DNA from: an uncultured Clostridia bacterium
GTDB taxonomy: Bacteria; Bacillota; Clostridia; TANB77; CAG-508
Assembly (NCBI GenBank): GCA_949935895.1
Contig: CATLGL010000086.1
Coordinates: 1 to 5,461, forward strand
DNA: 5,461 bases
Direction of reading: 5' to 3'
Shown here: positions 5,433-5,461 of the stretch, piece by piece
Layout of the letters: the number at the start of each line of letters is the position of its first letter
Position numbering within the stretch: the stretch's first letter is position 1
Notes under the pieces: model-generated
What the model was told of the DNA's origin: nothing
What the model saw: the letters and a program-made list of their open reading frames with translations, nothing else
The model's database searches: none
Position numbers and translations under genes: made by a program

Positions 5433-5461
5433 ATGGAAGAAATGATAGATGTATTAGATGA
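5433..5461 (+). CDS. Start of a gene cut by the window edge, perhaps a NUDIX hydrolase
   Basis: An ATG at 5433 lies eight bases after GGAG (5421-5424) and below a good promoter, so a real gene start is likely. Only nine full codons are visible, MEEMIDVLD, with the next codon beginning GA. This pattern resembles the N-terminus of some clostridial NUDIX/isopentenyl-diphosphate-isomerase-like proteins, which often open with a D-x-x-D-E-N-G stretch. Nine residues cannot establish a family, so the product name is a guess. Confidence 0.5.

Noticed and set aside
1..5461. CRISPR array, insertion sequence, toxin-antitoxin or defence island
   Set aside because: There are no regularly spaced direct repeats, transposase motifs, terminal repeats with target duplications, or toxin/antitoxin-like pairs. 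The recognisable genes are metabolic or cell-wall related.

Overview
The window comes from a strongly AT-rich Firmicute (roughly 30% G+C by eye), most likely an anaerobic gut-type clostridial or erysipelotrich-like lineage. Evidence for this is the A/T-ending codon use, the strong AGGAGG-type ribosome binding sites, the sigma-A-like promoters with 17-base spacers, and the close match of the IMP dehydrogenase to the roughly 502-residue clostridial form. No species can be named from the sequence alone.

Layout, left to right. (1) A promoter (33-61) and an intact guaB (101-1609, +), closed by a strong terminator (1659-1712). (2) A second promoter (1760-1788) drives a membrane-anchored CE4 polysaccharide deacetylase with two extracellular Ig-like DUF5011-type domains (1823-3100, +). 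(3) Directly after its stop, a third promoter (3106-3134) leads into a very short gene (3206-3377, +) of unknown function, which reads as a sensible protein only if one base is skipped near 3246-3249. (4) A bidirectional hairpin terminator (3355-3393) is shared with the convergent guaA (4941-3401, -). guaA is complete in content but interrupted by two single-base insertions, at 3899 and in the T run 4660-4662. (5) A 491-base non-coding stretch (4942-5432) holds the guaA start region, several inverted repeats, a minus-strand terminator with no visible gene in front of it, and a promoter for a gene that begins at 5433 (+) and runs out of the window.

guaB and guaA encode the two consecutive steps from IMP to GMP (IMP to XMP to GMP). 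Here they lie close together but on opposite strands and in separate transcription units. If the guaA frameshifts are real, the cell could not finish GMP synthesis de novo and would depend on guanine salvage. All catalytic motifs survive in the three guaA pieces, and a third +1 frame break sits in the neighbouring small gene. Sequencing or assembly error in 3.2-4.7 kb is therefore the first explanation to test. The CE4 enzyme is unrelated to purine synthesis and probably acts on cell wall or capsular amino sugars outside the cell.

I found no CRISPR array, tRNA, rRNA, insertion sequence, recognisable riboswitch or defence system. The most open items are the small frameshifted gene and the structured, gene-free stretch upstream of guaA.
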